Assembly: GCA_002333425.1 (NCBI GenBank)
Contig: DDBL01000061.1
Location: 29,559 to 58,917 of the forward strand
DNA: 29,359 nucleotides
Reading direction: 5' to 3'
Source of the DNA: Leptospiraceae bacterium UBA2033
GTDB lineage: Bacteria; Spirochaetota; Leptospiria; Leptospirales; Leptospiraceae
Program-made: the position numbers and the translations under genes
Shown: positions 22,230 through 29,359 of the stretch, piece by piece
Layout of the letters: the number at the start of each line of letters is the position of its first letter
How positions within the stretch are numbered: the stretch's first letter is position 1
Notes under the pieces: model-generated
Databases searched by the model: none
What the model saw: only the letters and a program-made list of their open reading frames with translations
Told to the model about the DNA's origin: nothing

Positions 22230-23735
22230 ATGAAAAAGAAAATTCTAATTATTGCATTTGTGTTATCTAGTATTCTTATTAATGTTTTTTTTATTCTGTC
22301 GGCAGTTGTTAATTACAATACTCTTCATAACTCGGGAAATTGGATGAATCAAAAAACAAAAGTAACGAGATCTGTCGCTGGCTCTGCTTCTTTTATGAAT
22401 ACAATGCCTGCACTTTTTAAATTTCGATTGAACCTTTCTAAATGGCAGGGTTATCATGAATTAGTTTTTAATAGGGAGTTAAATCCAGAAGAAATTAGTT
22501 TTAATTATAAAATGGATGATAAACAATACTTTGTTTTTTTCTTCAATTCAAATAAAGAGATCAGTCAATTTTCTGGATTTCGAATTAGCAATAATGAACT
22601 TTATCCTTCTATTTTTTTTCATACAATGGAAGATAAGTTTATTGATAAAATAAAAATGGATTATGTGCAATTAGATACAAAAAAAATGCATACATTTAAA
22701 ATTAAATTTTTGGCTGAATCGTTTATTGTATTGATTGATGAGAAAGAAATTTTTACATTTCAAGAGTCTGTAAAAGCAAATTCTTTTGTTGGTTTTAGAG
22801 GTGGTTTTGCAGATTTAAGATCGGATATAGATGATTTTGCGATTACCGAAAAAGATGGAAATACAATTTTTGATTCATTTTTTAATTGGAAATTAGTTCC
22901 TAAACTTTCTTTTTATACTATTCTGTTTTTTTGTTTGTATTTAAGTCTCGCATATGTTATCCTAAAAATACTTTTGCGCTTAGAAAATATTGTAGTAATA
23001 AAATACACCGCTTATATTAATTTCAACCTTTTACTTATTGCTTTGTTTGTTTATGTAGCAATGTATTCTCATATCGCAAAAATTTATCCTACTATTTCAA
23101 AGGTATATCCTGGTTATCCGGTGATTCCTACTACCGAGGAAGTAATTAATCAAATTAAAAATCAGTATGCAGACAATAAAAAGAATCAAACTAGAATTTG
23201 GTTTGTAGGTTCTTCCCAAACATGGGGAGCCGGTGTATATAAGGAAGAGGATACATTTGTAAGGAGAATCGAAAAAGAACTTCAAAAAAATAATCCAAAT
23301 CTAGAATGTATCAATGGTGGAGTATCGGGATTTACCTCTAAGTTGGCACTTGACTTATACAAAGAGTTATTTACCAAAATTAAACCTGATATAGTTGTGA
23401 TTAATTTTTCTCACAATGACGCTATTTATAAAGTAAGTTTGGAAGAATATATTAAGAATCTAAAAGAAATTGTAGAATTAAATAGGAAACACCTAGTGAC
23501 TACTATTCTTTCTGTTGAGCCTGTTGAGATTCATTTTGATGAACCAGAAGCTCATCGTAGAGCAATGAAAGACTTTGCTTTACGCGAAAATATTCCTTTG
23601 ATCGATATGCATACGGAGTTAGCTTCAAAATACGATGAAGGATTTTTATGGTGGGATAGAGTGCATCTTACAAGTTTCGGTAATTCTTTATTTGCCGAAA
23701 CTATGCTTGAGTCCTTTAAAAAAATAATTAAATGA
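22230..23735 (+). CDS. Membrane-anchored SGNH/GDSL hydrolase
   Basis: The 501-aa protein has one N-terminal helix (about 6-27), an exported beta-rich region (about 60-215) ending DLRSDIDDFAITEKDG that resembles a concanavalin-like lectin fold, two membrane helices (about 228-252 and 260-285), and a C-terminal SGNH hydrolase domain (about 320-500). Catalytic blocks are GSSQTWG (nucleophile Ser329), NGGVSGF, NFSHND and WDRVHLT with the Asp-x-x-His pair. Block I is GSS instead of GDS. Such enzymes remove or move acyl groups on surface glycans or lipids. The stop overlaps the start of the permease by 4 nt (ATGA). The substrate is unknown. Confidence 0.85.
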   Translation: MKKKILIIAFVLSSILINVFFILSAVVNYNTLHNSGNWMNQKTKVTRSVAGSASFMNTMPALFKFRLNLSKWQGYHELVFNRELNPEEISFNYKMDDKQYFVFFFNSNKEISQFSGFRISNNELYPSIFFHTMEDKFIDKIKMDYVQLDTKKMHTFKIKFLAESFIVLIDEKEIFTFQESVKANSFVGFRGGFADLRSDIDDFAITEKDGNTIFDSFFNWKLVPKLSFYTILFFCLYLSLAYVILKILLRLENIVVIKYTAYINFNLLLIALFVYVAMYSHIAKIYPTISKVYPGYPVIPTTEEVINQIKNQYADNKKNQTRIWFVGSSQTWGAGVYKEEDTFVRRIEKELQKNNPNLECINGGVSGFTSKLALDLYKELFTKIKPDIVVINFSHNDAIYKVSLEEYIKNLKEIVELNRKHLVTTILSVEPVEIHFDEPEAHRRAMKDFALRENIPLIDMHTELASKYDEGFLWWDRVHLTSFGNSLFAETMLESFKKIIK

Positions 23736-25114
23736 ACGAAGAAAATCAACAGTTAAACCGTGGACTCAAGTCTAGGCATCTACAACTTATTGCGTTAGGC
23801 GGAATTATTGGGAGTGGGTATTTTTTAGGAACAGGGTATGTCATAGAAAAAGCGGGACCAGGAGCTTTTCTTGCTTATGTGCTTGGAGGTTTAATTGTAT
23901 TATGCGTTATGTATTGTTTAGGTGAGCTTGCTGTAGCAGTTCCTATATCTGGTTCTTTTGTTAAATATGCAAATGATTATATTTCTCCATCTTGGGCTTG
24001 TGGAGTCGGTTGGTCTTACTGGGTAACATGGGTTAGTTATGTGCCATCTGAAATGATCGCGGCGGGGATAATCATGAATAACTTCTTTCCTGCAATAAGC
24101 TCTGTTTCATGGGCAGTATTGTTTGGAGTAATAGTCACTGGAATCAATATTGTAAATGTTAAGTCTTTTGGAGAAATGGAATTTTGGCTTTCTATTATTA
24201 AGATTTTAGCTATTCTACTTTTTATAGGATTAGCATTATTAACCGCTCTAGGTATAACGGGCGAACATGGTTTTATTGGAACATCTATTCTTTTGGGTGG
24301 AGGTGGACTTTTTCCAAAAGGAATATGGGCAATTTTTTTGACGATGGTGATTATTTTAGTTAACTTTCAAGGATCGGAAATCATTGGACTTGCCGCAGGT
24401 GAAAGTCATGAACCGGAGAAAACGATTCCTATTGCGATTCGAAATATTACGCGAAGAATTATTGCACTTTATGTAATTCCTGTTTTTCTTTTGGTAAGTA
24501 TTTTACCTTGGGGGAAAATTGGTCTGGAAAGTAGTGTGTTTGCTGAGGCTCTTGATTCTTATGGATTCAAATGGGCGAGTGGAATTTTTTCTTTTGTAGT
24601 GCTTACTGCCGCCATTTCTTGTTCTAGTTCGGGTTTGTATGGATGTACTCGCGCATTACACGCATTATCCGTTCAAAACATGGCTCCAGCTTTTTTAGGA
24701 AAATTGAACTCAAATAAAATTCCACAAAATGCGACTTTTTTATCTCTTTTCGGTTGTTGGGTTGGCATTATAGCCTATACTTTGATGGGGGAAGGAATTT
24801 ACAAAAATCTATTAGCGCTGTCTGGTTTTAGTGGAGCAATTGCTTGGATTTCTATTTGTTGGTCTCAACTCAACTTTCGTCGTCGATTAGAAAAGGAAAG
24901 TTTTGCCATCGAGCAATTAAAATTTAAAACTCCTTTTTTCCCTTATTTAACACACTTTGCGATTTGGATTCAAGTTATTTGTCTTGTTTTGATGTGGTTT
25001 AATGAAGAACTTCGAGTTGCGTTTTATATTGGTTTGCCTCTACTTATAATCCCCATAGTGTGGTTCTATTTTAGAGGTAATAATAAAAATGGATACATTA
25101 CAGAAGTAGGATAG
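23732..25114 (+). CDS. APC family amino-acid permease
   Basis: The 460-aa transporter has about 12 membrane helices. The first contains the substrate-binding motif GGIIGSGYFLGTGYVIEKAG, typical of the AAT subfamily of the amino acid-polyamine-organocation superfamily, which imports amino acids with protons. The helix-6 motif FQGSEIIGLAAGE and the following EPEKTIPIAIRN loop are also characteristic. The substrate amino acid cannot be told. It is translationally coupled to the SGNH gene through a 4-nt overlap, an unusual partnership. Confidence 0.92.
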   Translation: MNEENQQLNRGLKSRHLQLIALGGIIGSGYFLGTGYVIEKAGPGAFLAYVLGGLIVLCVMYCLGELAVAVPISGSFVKYANDYISPSWACGVGWSYWVTWVSYVPSEMIAAGIIMNNFFPAISSVSWAVLFGVIVTGINIVNVKSFGEMEFWLSIIKILAILLFIGLALLTALGITGEHGFIGTSILLGGGGLFPKGIWAIFLTMVIILVNFQGSEIIGLAAGESHEPEKTIPIAIRNITRRIIALYVIPVFLLVSILPWGKIGLESSVFAEALDSYGFKWASGIFSFVVLTAAISCSSSGLYGCTRALHALSVQNMAPAFLGKLNSNKIPQNATFLSLFGCWVGIIAYTLMGEGIYKNLLALSGFSGAIAWISICWSQLNFRRRLEKESFAIEQLKFKTPFFPYLTHFAIWIQVICLVLMWFNEELRVAFYIGLPLLIIPIVWFYFRGNNKNGYITEVG

Positions 25115-25127
25115 GAGTAATACAAAT

Positions 25128-26087
25128 ATGAACAAAAAGTATTTTTTAATTTTCTTAGTTATTATTGTTTTTGCCTGTCAACAGATGACGCAAAGTAAAA
25201 CTGCGGCTAATACTGATATATTCCTTCCATCAGAAACACAAGTTTCACAAGTTTTGCGTTCTAAGGACGATCACAGGATGTTGGAAGATCATGCAAAGTC
25301 CAAAGGATTCAAAAATGCAAAAGAATATCATTTAAAAATTGTAAATGATATTTCGGACGAAGAACTGCAATTGTACTATAACAAGTATAAACCGCAAGGT
25401 TTAGAAAATTTAGGAGTGGAAGTGATTGCAAACGAACGAAAGAAAATTTTAGATCGAATTGCTTGGTATCGAATCATCCAAGAAATTAATCTAAAAATTG
25501 AACTAAAGAATTTGGACATTGCTAAAGTAAATTGGAAGAAAATACCGTTAGACGATGAGCCAAGTATGGGAAATCAATTTGCGAAAGTTACCATCATTGA
25601 ATTTTCGGATTTCGAATGTCATTTTTGTTCTAAATCACAAGCGACGTCGACGGCACTTCGTGAAAAATATGGAAAACAAATTTACTGGGTGTTTAAAGAT
25701 TTTCCTTTGCAAGAAATTCATGAAGATGCGTTTCAAGCTCATGTTTCTGCTAATTGCGTAAAGGAAATTGCGCCCGAAAAATACTGGTCGCATTTTAATG
25801 TCCTATTTGAAAATTATCGTAATCTAGAAAAAGAAAATTTATCTTCCTATGTAAAGAAAAGTGATGTAGATTTAGGAAAGTGGAAATCTTGTATGGAAAA
25901 TCGAGATCTACAAAAAAAAATTGTCTCTGAGATTCAAGAAGATATTAAAGAAGGAAAAAGTTTCGGAATCAAAGGAACTCCAACTTTTCTGATTAATGGA
26001 AGCTTAATCGTTGGGGCTAGAGGTTACGAGTTCTTTGACGCTGTGATTGAAAAGGAGATAAAGATCACCACGGATGAACACAGATGA
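25128..26087 (+). CDS. DsbA-like thioredoxin-fold lipoprotein
   Basis: The N-terminus is a lipoprotein signal with Cys17 in IVFAC. A charged helical region (about 30-145) comes before a DsbA/thioredoxin_4 domain (about 150-312) with the redox pair Cys164-His-Phe-Cys167 in FECHFC and the cis-proline loop GTPTFLING (Pro285). It should act in the periplasm as a thiol oxidase or isomerase, anchored by lipid. Two other cysteines lie in the inserted helical part, as in many BdbD/DsbA-like proteins. The last residues KITTDEHR and the TGA stop come from a dispersed repeat. It starts 13 nt after the permease behind GGAG and is likely in the same operon. Confidence 0.9.
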   Translation: MNKKYFLIFLVIIVFACQQMTQSKTAANTDIFLPSETQVSQVLRSKDDHRMLEDHAKSKGFKNAKEYHLKIVNDISDEELQLYYNKYKPQGLENLGVEVIANERKKILDRIAWYRIIQEINLKIELKNLDIAKVNWKKIPLDDEPSMGNQFAKVTIIEFSDFECHFCSKSQATSTALREKYGKQIYWVFKDFPLQEIHEDAFQAHVSANCVKEIAPEKYWSHFNVLFENYRNLEKENLSSYVKKSDVDLGKWKSCMENRDLQKKIVSEIQEDIKEGKSFGIKGTPTFLINGSLIVGARGYEFFDAVIEKEIKITTDEHR

Positions 26088-26097
26088 ACACGGATGG
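26063..26097 (+). repeat. Dispersed repeat at the dsbA-like gene 3' end
   Basis: Reads ATCACCACGGATGAACACAG then ATGAACACGGATGG. It begins inside the coding region, supplies the final codons TTDEHR and the stop, and continues into the intergenic space. It is the CGGAT variant of the family. Confidence 0.7.
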
Positions 26098-26228
26098 GTT
26101 TTTGTATCGGAGAGTTGGGGTATGATTTTAGGTTTGGATTTATAACGAGCAACAAGAACAAACGAAATTATACAAATAAAACTTTAGATTTCGGTTTACG
26201 AAAAAATACAATGAGGTAGAATGTAAAA

Positions 26229-26465
26229 ATGCTATCTATTTACAATTCTATACCCAAGGAATCTAAAAATGAAAAAGCAGTGTATCTGCAAACTCTTCGT
26301 AAAATGTCAGCCTCAGAAAAGTTCAATAAAGTAATGGAGTTAAATGAACTTACAAATTTATTGTTTAAGCAAGGGCTTAGAAAAAGATTTCCCGAAAAAT
26401 CAGAAGAAGAAATTCATGCTCTATTTTTAAAACGATTAGAAAAATGTCACAATTCGAATTATTAA
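26229..26465 (+). CDS. Small helical protein, partner of nucleotidyltransferase
   Basis: The 78-aa basic, helical protein has the pattern LRKMSASEKFNKVMELNEL followed by LLFKQGLRKRFPEKSEEEIH. I recall small proteins with this RxRxP-S-E-E-E signature encoded just upstream of DUF6036/AbiEii-type nucleotidyltransferases in many phyla, without known function. Its end overlaps the next gene by 22 nt in another frame, which supports coupled synthesis. GAGG is 12 nt before the ATG. It may be the antitoxin or adaptor of the pair. Confidence 0.75.
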   Translation: MLSIYNSIPKESKNEKAVYLQTLRKMSASEKFNKVMELNELTNLLFKQGLRKRFPEKSEEEIHALFLKRLEKCHNSNY

Positions 26466-27010
26466 AAAATGTAGTTCAATTCCTAAACACCACGCATACA
26501 TCCTATATGCTGACAGGTTCTATCGTATCCAGTTTTCAAGGTGAGCCTAGATCTACCCATGATATTGACATGATGATTCAGTTAAGCAAGGAAAGGGTTA
26601 ACTCTTTATTATCCGCATTTCCATCTCCAACTTATTATATTGACAAAGATATGGTTCTAAGTGGCATTCAATCGAAAAAAATGTTTAAACTTTTAAATAC
26701 AAATACAGGGGATAAGATTGATTTTTATCCATTACCAGAAAATGAGTATGAGATTGTGCGATTTGAAAGAAAAATCCAAGAAGAATTAAATGGACTCTTA
26801 GTATGGATTACCTCTCCCGAAGATACAATTATTTCTAAACTCAGATGGTGCAAACTAAGCAATGGAAGTGAAAAGCAATTTAAAGATGCACTTAATGTTT
26901 TTGAAATACAATTTGAAATATTAGATAAATCTTATATAGAAAAATGGGTCGAAAAACTTGGGTTATCAGATTTATACAAACGACTACAAAAAGAAAGAGA
27001 AGGATTGTAA
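26444..27010 (+). CDS. Nucleotidyltransferase, DUF6036/AbiEii-like
   Basis: The 188-aa protein shows a minimal nucleotidyltransferase fold: Gly25-Ser26 in MLTGSIVSS, the metal-binding pair Asp40/Asp42 in STHDIDMMI, a third Asp93 in KIDFYPL, and the downstream SPEDTIISKLRW (126-135) resembling the Lys motif of AbiEii-type toxins. All catalytic positions are present, so it is likely active in transferring NMP to an RNA or protein. AbiEii/MenT toxins modify tRNA; whether this subgroup does is not known. It overlaps the small upstream protein by 22 nt, suggesting a two-component module. Confidence 0.82.
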   Translation: MSQFELLKNVVQFLNTTHTSYMLTGSIVSSFQGEPRSTHDIDMMIQLSKERVNSLLSAFPSPTYYIDKDMVLSGIQSKKMFKLLNTNTGDKIDFYPLPENEYEIVRFERKIQEELNGLLVWITSPEDTIISKLRWCKLSNGSEKQFKDALNVFEIQFEILDKSYIEKWVEKLGLSDLYKRLQKEREGL

Positions 27011-27076
27011 TAGACTCCATTTCCAAAAATAAATTTCTTTACAATTTGAGATTGGATTTCTAATTTAATAATACTT

Positions 27077-28477
27077 ATGCAACAAATTTTATCTCGTATC
27101 TTAATCGTGTTTATTATTCTAAATTTTTCCTGTATTGCGGTATGGGAAGAAATGAATCGACTCAGTCTTAAAGAGATTAAAAGAAAGGGCAAACTAAAAG
27201 TAATCACATCATACAACGCGAACAGTTATTTCATTTATAAAGATCAACCAATTGGATACGAATACGAATTATTAAAACTACTCACAAAAGATTTAGGTGT
27301 AGAACTAGATATTGAAGCATCGAGTGATCTTGCGAATTTAGATTATAAACTCAACAGTGGAGAAGGGGATCTACTAGCGGCTAATACCATTGTTACGCGC
27401 GAAAAGGGCAGACAACTCAAGTTCACCGAACATTTAATGACCACGACTCAAGTTTTAGTCCAGAGAAAAAAGGGATTTATCGTACGAAAAAAAATGACCG
27501 AGTACATTGACAATACCGTTGACTTGATTGGAAAAACGGTTCATGTTCGAGCTAATTCGGATTATCACAATCGACTCAAAAAATTACAAGAAGAGTTAGG
27601 TGGAACGATTAACATTAAACCAATTCCTGAGAACATTACAACTGACGAATTGATTGAGCAAGTTTATAATGGAGAAATTGATTACACGGTTGCGGATGAA
27701 CAAACTGCTCTTATTAACAATGCATATTACAGTGAATTAGACATTAGCCTCCCGATTAGTTTTCCACAAAAGATTGCTTGGGTCGTTAGGCGCAACTCTC
27801 CTGAACTTTTACAGTTTGTAAATGATTGGATTGATAAAAACCAAAACAAAATCAAAGAAGTACAAGATAAATACTATCGTAAGTCCAGAAACTATATGCA
27901 AGAATTGAAAATCGAATCCAAACCAAAAAGCAAAAAAAATATTTCTGCGTTTGATTCGATCATAAAAGAACAGGCGTCCCTCCTTGGTTGGGATTGGCGT
28001 TTTCTTGCGGCACTGATTTATCAGGAATCCAGATTTAATCCAAGTGCAAAGTCATGGATGGGTGCAAGTGGGCTTATGCAACTAATGCCATCGACTGCGC
28101 AAAACTTGGGAGTTAGTATTGGGGAAATTCATGACCCTCGAAAAAATATAACTGCTGGTGTTAAACATTTAAAATATCTAGATGGGATGTGGAAAAAAAC
28201 AATTCCTGATGAGGATGAACGTGTGAAATTTGTATTGGCATCTTACAATGCAGGGCAGGGACATGTGATGGATGCAATGACTCTTGCAAGATTTCAAAAC
28301 AAAAGTCCAGTCAAATGGGATAAGAATGTTGCTGAGGCTATATTGTTATTATCTGATCCTGCTTATTACAACGGGTATGGTGTTAAGTATGGATATTGTC
28401 GTGGGATTGAACCTTACAAATATGTTCAAGTAATCATCGCCAAATACAATGAATACAGAGAGTCTGTAAAGAAATAG
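27077..28477 (+). CDS. mltF: MltF-type membrane-bound lytic transglycosylase
   Basis: The 466-aa protein joins two domains as in MltF: a periplasmic solute-binding (SBP_bac_3) domain (about 35-275; KLKVITSYNANSYF and GYEYELLKLLTKDLG) and a lytic transglycosylase SLT domain (about 290-450) with catalytic Glu317 in IYQESRFNPSAK, then GASGLMQLMPSTA and VLASYNAGQGHV. It cleaves peptidoglycan to anhydromuropeptides, and the first domain regulates it by binding cell-wall fragments. Cys19 in LNFSC suggests a lipoprotein anchor. No good ribosome-binding site is seen before the ATG. Complete and of standard length. Confidence 0.94.
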   Translation: MQQILSRILIVFIILNFSCIAVWEEMNRLSLKEIKRKGKLKVITSYNANSYFIYKDQPIGYEYELLKLLTKDLGVELDIEASSDLANLDYKLNSGEGDLLAANTIVTREKGRQLKFTEHLMTTTQVLVQRKKGFIVRKKMTEYIDNTVDLIGKTVHVRANSDYHNRLKKLQEELGGTINIKPIPENITTDELIEQVYNGEIDYTVADEQTALINNAYYSELDISLPISFPQKIAWVVRRNSPELLQFVNDWIDKNQNKIKEVQDKYYRKSRNYMQELKIESKPKSKKNISAFDSIIKEQASLLGWDWRFLAALIYQESRFNPSAKSWMGASGLMQLMPSTAQNLGVSIGEIHDPRKNITAGVKHLKYLDGMWKKTIPDEDERVKFVLASYNAGQGHVMDAMTLARFQNKSPVKWDKNVAEAILLLSDPAYYNGYGVKYGYCRGIEPYKYVQVIIAKYNEYRESVKK

Positions 28478-28497
28478 GTAAAATCTTTGGATTTACC
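28477..28497 (+). terminator. Weak hairpin at the mltF 3' end
   Basis: GGTAAAATC (28477-28485) pairs with GATTTACC (28490-28497) with one bulged A and the loop TTTG; it includes the end of the mltF stop codon. No T-run follows, and a TTGACA box begins 2 nt later, so this may be a partial terminator only. Confidence 0.35.
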
Positions 28498-28498
28498 C

Positions 28499-28526
28499 TT
28501 GACATGAAGTTTATGTTTGATACCAA
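28499..28526 (+). promoter_or_regulatory. Possible promoter for the 98-aa gene
   Basis: A perfect TTGACA (28499-28504) is followed at 16 nt by TACCAA (28521-28526), a poor -10 box. The leader would contain the strong TTAGGAGAAA before the ATG at 28565. Confidence 0.3.
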
Positions 28527-28564
28527 TGTGCTTAAGTCCCTCTCATTTTAGGAGAAAATCTTTT

Positions 28565-28861
28565 ATGAATCAATATATGGTCGATATAACTTTACCAAGA
28601 TACTTGTCTGAAGAGTTTGTGTCTTTGATCCCTTCTCAGAGAAGTCAAGTTAACAAACTTATGGGTAGAGGAATTTTGAACAGTTATTCCTTGTCCGCAG
28701 ATCGTAGTAAAATCTGGACAGTAATAAATGCTGATACAAAAAAAGATGCAGAACTTACACTCGGCACATTTCCACTTGTTAAATTTATGAATTATCAAAT
28801 TTACCAATTAGCATTTAACAACAATATTGCGCAAATCCTTCCTCGGTTTTCGTTGAACTAA
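28565..28861 (+). CDS. Muconolactone isomerase-like domain protein
   Basis: I choose the ATG at 28565 (98 aa) because AGGAG lies 8-12 nt upstream; a longer frame from 28517 would add 16 residues covering this site. The protein fits the small dimeric alpha/beta barrel of the muconolactone Delta-isomerase-like family: strand YMVDITLP, helix with LIPSQRSQVNKLMGRG, strands LNSYSLSADRSKIWTVINA, helix AELTLGTFPL and final NYQIYQLAF. Family members occur widely outside aromatic degradation, and no catabolic genes are near, so the catalytic function is open. The next gene starts 48 nt downstream. Confidence 0.75.
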   Translation: MNQYMVDITLPRYLSEEFVSLIPSQRSQVNKLMGRGILNSYSLSADRSKIWTVINADTKKDAELTLGTFPLVKFMNYQIYQLAFNNNIAQILPRFSLN

Positions 28862-28909
28862 AGATTTAAAATAAAAAAGGACTCAATTTTATAAAAGGTA
28901 TAAAAATTA

Positions 28910-29359
28910 ATGAAATACACTGTAACGCATAAATTCAATTATTCGCTATTCGATTTACTTCGTGCAAGAGAAGATAGATATAAATATCTTGATAAATTTC
29001 CAGATCTCAAAAACGTAACTCTTCTAGAAGAAAAAAAAGAAGGAAACTTAATCTTTCAAAAAAGAAAAGTAAGTCTTGCCTCTTCTCTTCCTCCTGTGTT
29101 AGTTCCTCTTTTAGATGATGCATCTCTTTTGGAAGAATCTACATTTAACACAGAAACAAACACACATGACTTTAAAATTTCTCCTCCTAAAAATGGAAAC
29201 GTAGTTACGATTACTGGTCATAGTGTTTATAGAAGTACTTCGGATGGATTTTCTGAAAGAATTTACAATGTAGAAGTTAAGTCTGGTGTATTATTTATCG
29301 GAAGTCTTGTAGAAGCAGCAATCGAAGGAATTCACAAACATAGTTTAGAAAAAGACAGA
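28910..29359 (+). CDS. DUF2505/START-like protein, 5' part (runs off window)
   Basis: An open frame begins at the ATG at 28910, behind AAAAGG, and continues for 150 codons to the end of the window without a stop, so the gene is incomplete here. The start MKYTVTHKFNYSLFDLLRAR followed by EDRYKYLDKFPDLKNVTLL matches the pattern I recall for DUF2505-type SRPBCC/START-like lipid- or ligand-binding folds: strand, helical segment, then a run of strands such as GNLIFQKRKVSLAS and NGNVVTITGHSVYRS. No signal peptide. Function unknown; family assignment moderate. Confidence 0.75.
   Translation, partial: MKYTVTHKFNYSLFDLLRAREDRYKYLDKFPDLKNVTLLEEKKEGNLIFQKRKVSLASSLPPVLVPLLDDASLLEESTFNTETNTHDFKISPPKNGNVVTITGHSVYRSTSDGFSERIYNVEVKSGVLFIGSLVEAAIEGIHKHSLEKDR

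Noticed and set aside
28517..28564. Upstream start of the muconolactone-isomerase-like gene
   Set aside because: The region encodes the ribosome-binding site of the ATG at 28565 and adds residues not expected in the family.
1..29359. CRISPR array from the repeated ACACCGAT units
   Set aside because: Units are about 10 nt, tandem without spacers and scattered singly; no cas genes.

Overview
The window reads as chromosomal DNA of a low-GC spirochete of the Leptospiraceae (Leptospira or a close relative). The best evidence is a heme cluster in the order sensor kinase, response regulator, hemE, hemN, which is the HemKR arrangement known from Leptospira. Supporting signs are several lipoproteins with loose spirochetal lipoboxes (Cys preceded by FSN, VGN, FTT or VFA), cytochrome-independent NDH-2 respiration, and Asn/Lys/Ile-rich proteins. 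Species cannot be fixed from the sequence alone. No rRNA, tRNA, CRISPR array, transposase or phage gene was seen.
Layout. 1-2.2 kb: an unrecognised 480-aa protein directly abutting a Cys-rich lipoprotein. 2.3-4.9 kb: a membrane acyltransferase (minus strand), then a divergent cyclic-nucleotide-binding protein with ExbB- and ExbD-like energy-transduction subunits. 5.1-8.7 kb: a TfoX-N protein with a lysine-rich tail, and on the minus strand a MeaB/ArgK GTPase followed by an ammonium transporter fused to a SpoIIE-type phosphatase. 8.8-11.3 kb: a defence/stress patch with a Phd-VapC toxin-antitoxin pair followed in the same operon by a small HD (p)ppGpp-hydrolase-like protein, apt on the other strand, then a HigBA pair. 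11.3-13.1 kb: low-molecular-weight tyrosine phosphatase and NDH-2, closed by a strong bidirectional terminator. 13.2-16.1 kb: an acidic hypothetical gene, then a surface-protein island in which two lipoprotein genes are each preceded by a homologous leader of about 205 nt, with an omptin-like beta-barrel gene between them. 16.2-20.1 kb: hemK-hemR-hemE-hemN on the minus strand. 20.4-22.1 kb: an AidB-like acyl-CoA dehydrogenase. 22.2-26.1 kb: SGNH hydrolase, amino-acid permease and DsbA-like lipoprotein, closely packed. 26.2-27.0 kb: a small protein overlapping a DUF6036/AbiEii-type nucleotidyltransferase. 27.1-29.4 kb: MltF-like lytic transglycosylase, a muconolactone-isomerase-like protein and the 5' part of a START-like gene that runs off the window.
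How it fits together. The heme genes form one translationally coupled unit (overlaps of 4, 0 and 1 nt), so the two-component system is made together with two of its pathway enzymes. The two toxin-antitoxin promoters each carry a 9-bp inverted repeat overlapping the promoter, typical of autoregulation; higBA seems to be transcribed from its own start codon, i.e. as a leaderless mRNA. A family of short dispersed repeats (core ACCACCGATGAACACCGAT) sits in intergenic spaces at six or seven places, forms the last codons of two proteins and brackets the hemK promoter region.
Most unusual items: the duplicated leader/lipoprotein/barrel island with a triple-hairpin element, the Amt-HAMP-SpoIIE fusion, the nucleotidyltransferase pair, and the alarmone-hydrolase gene attached to a toxin-antitoxin operon. 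Functions are inferred from remembered family motifs; no database search was possible.
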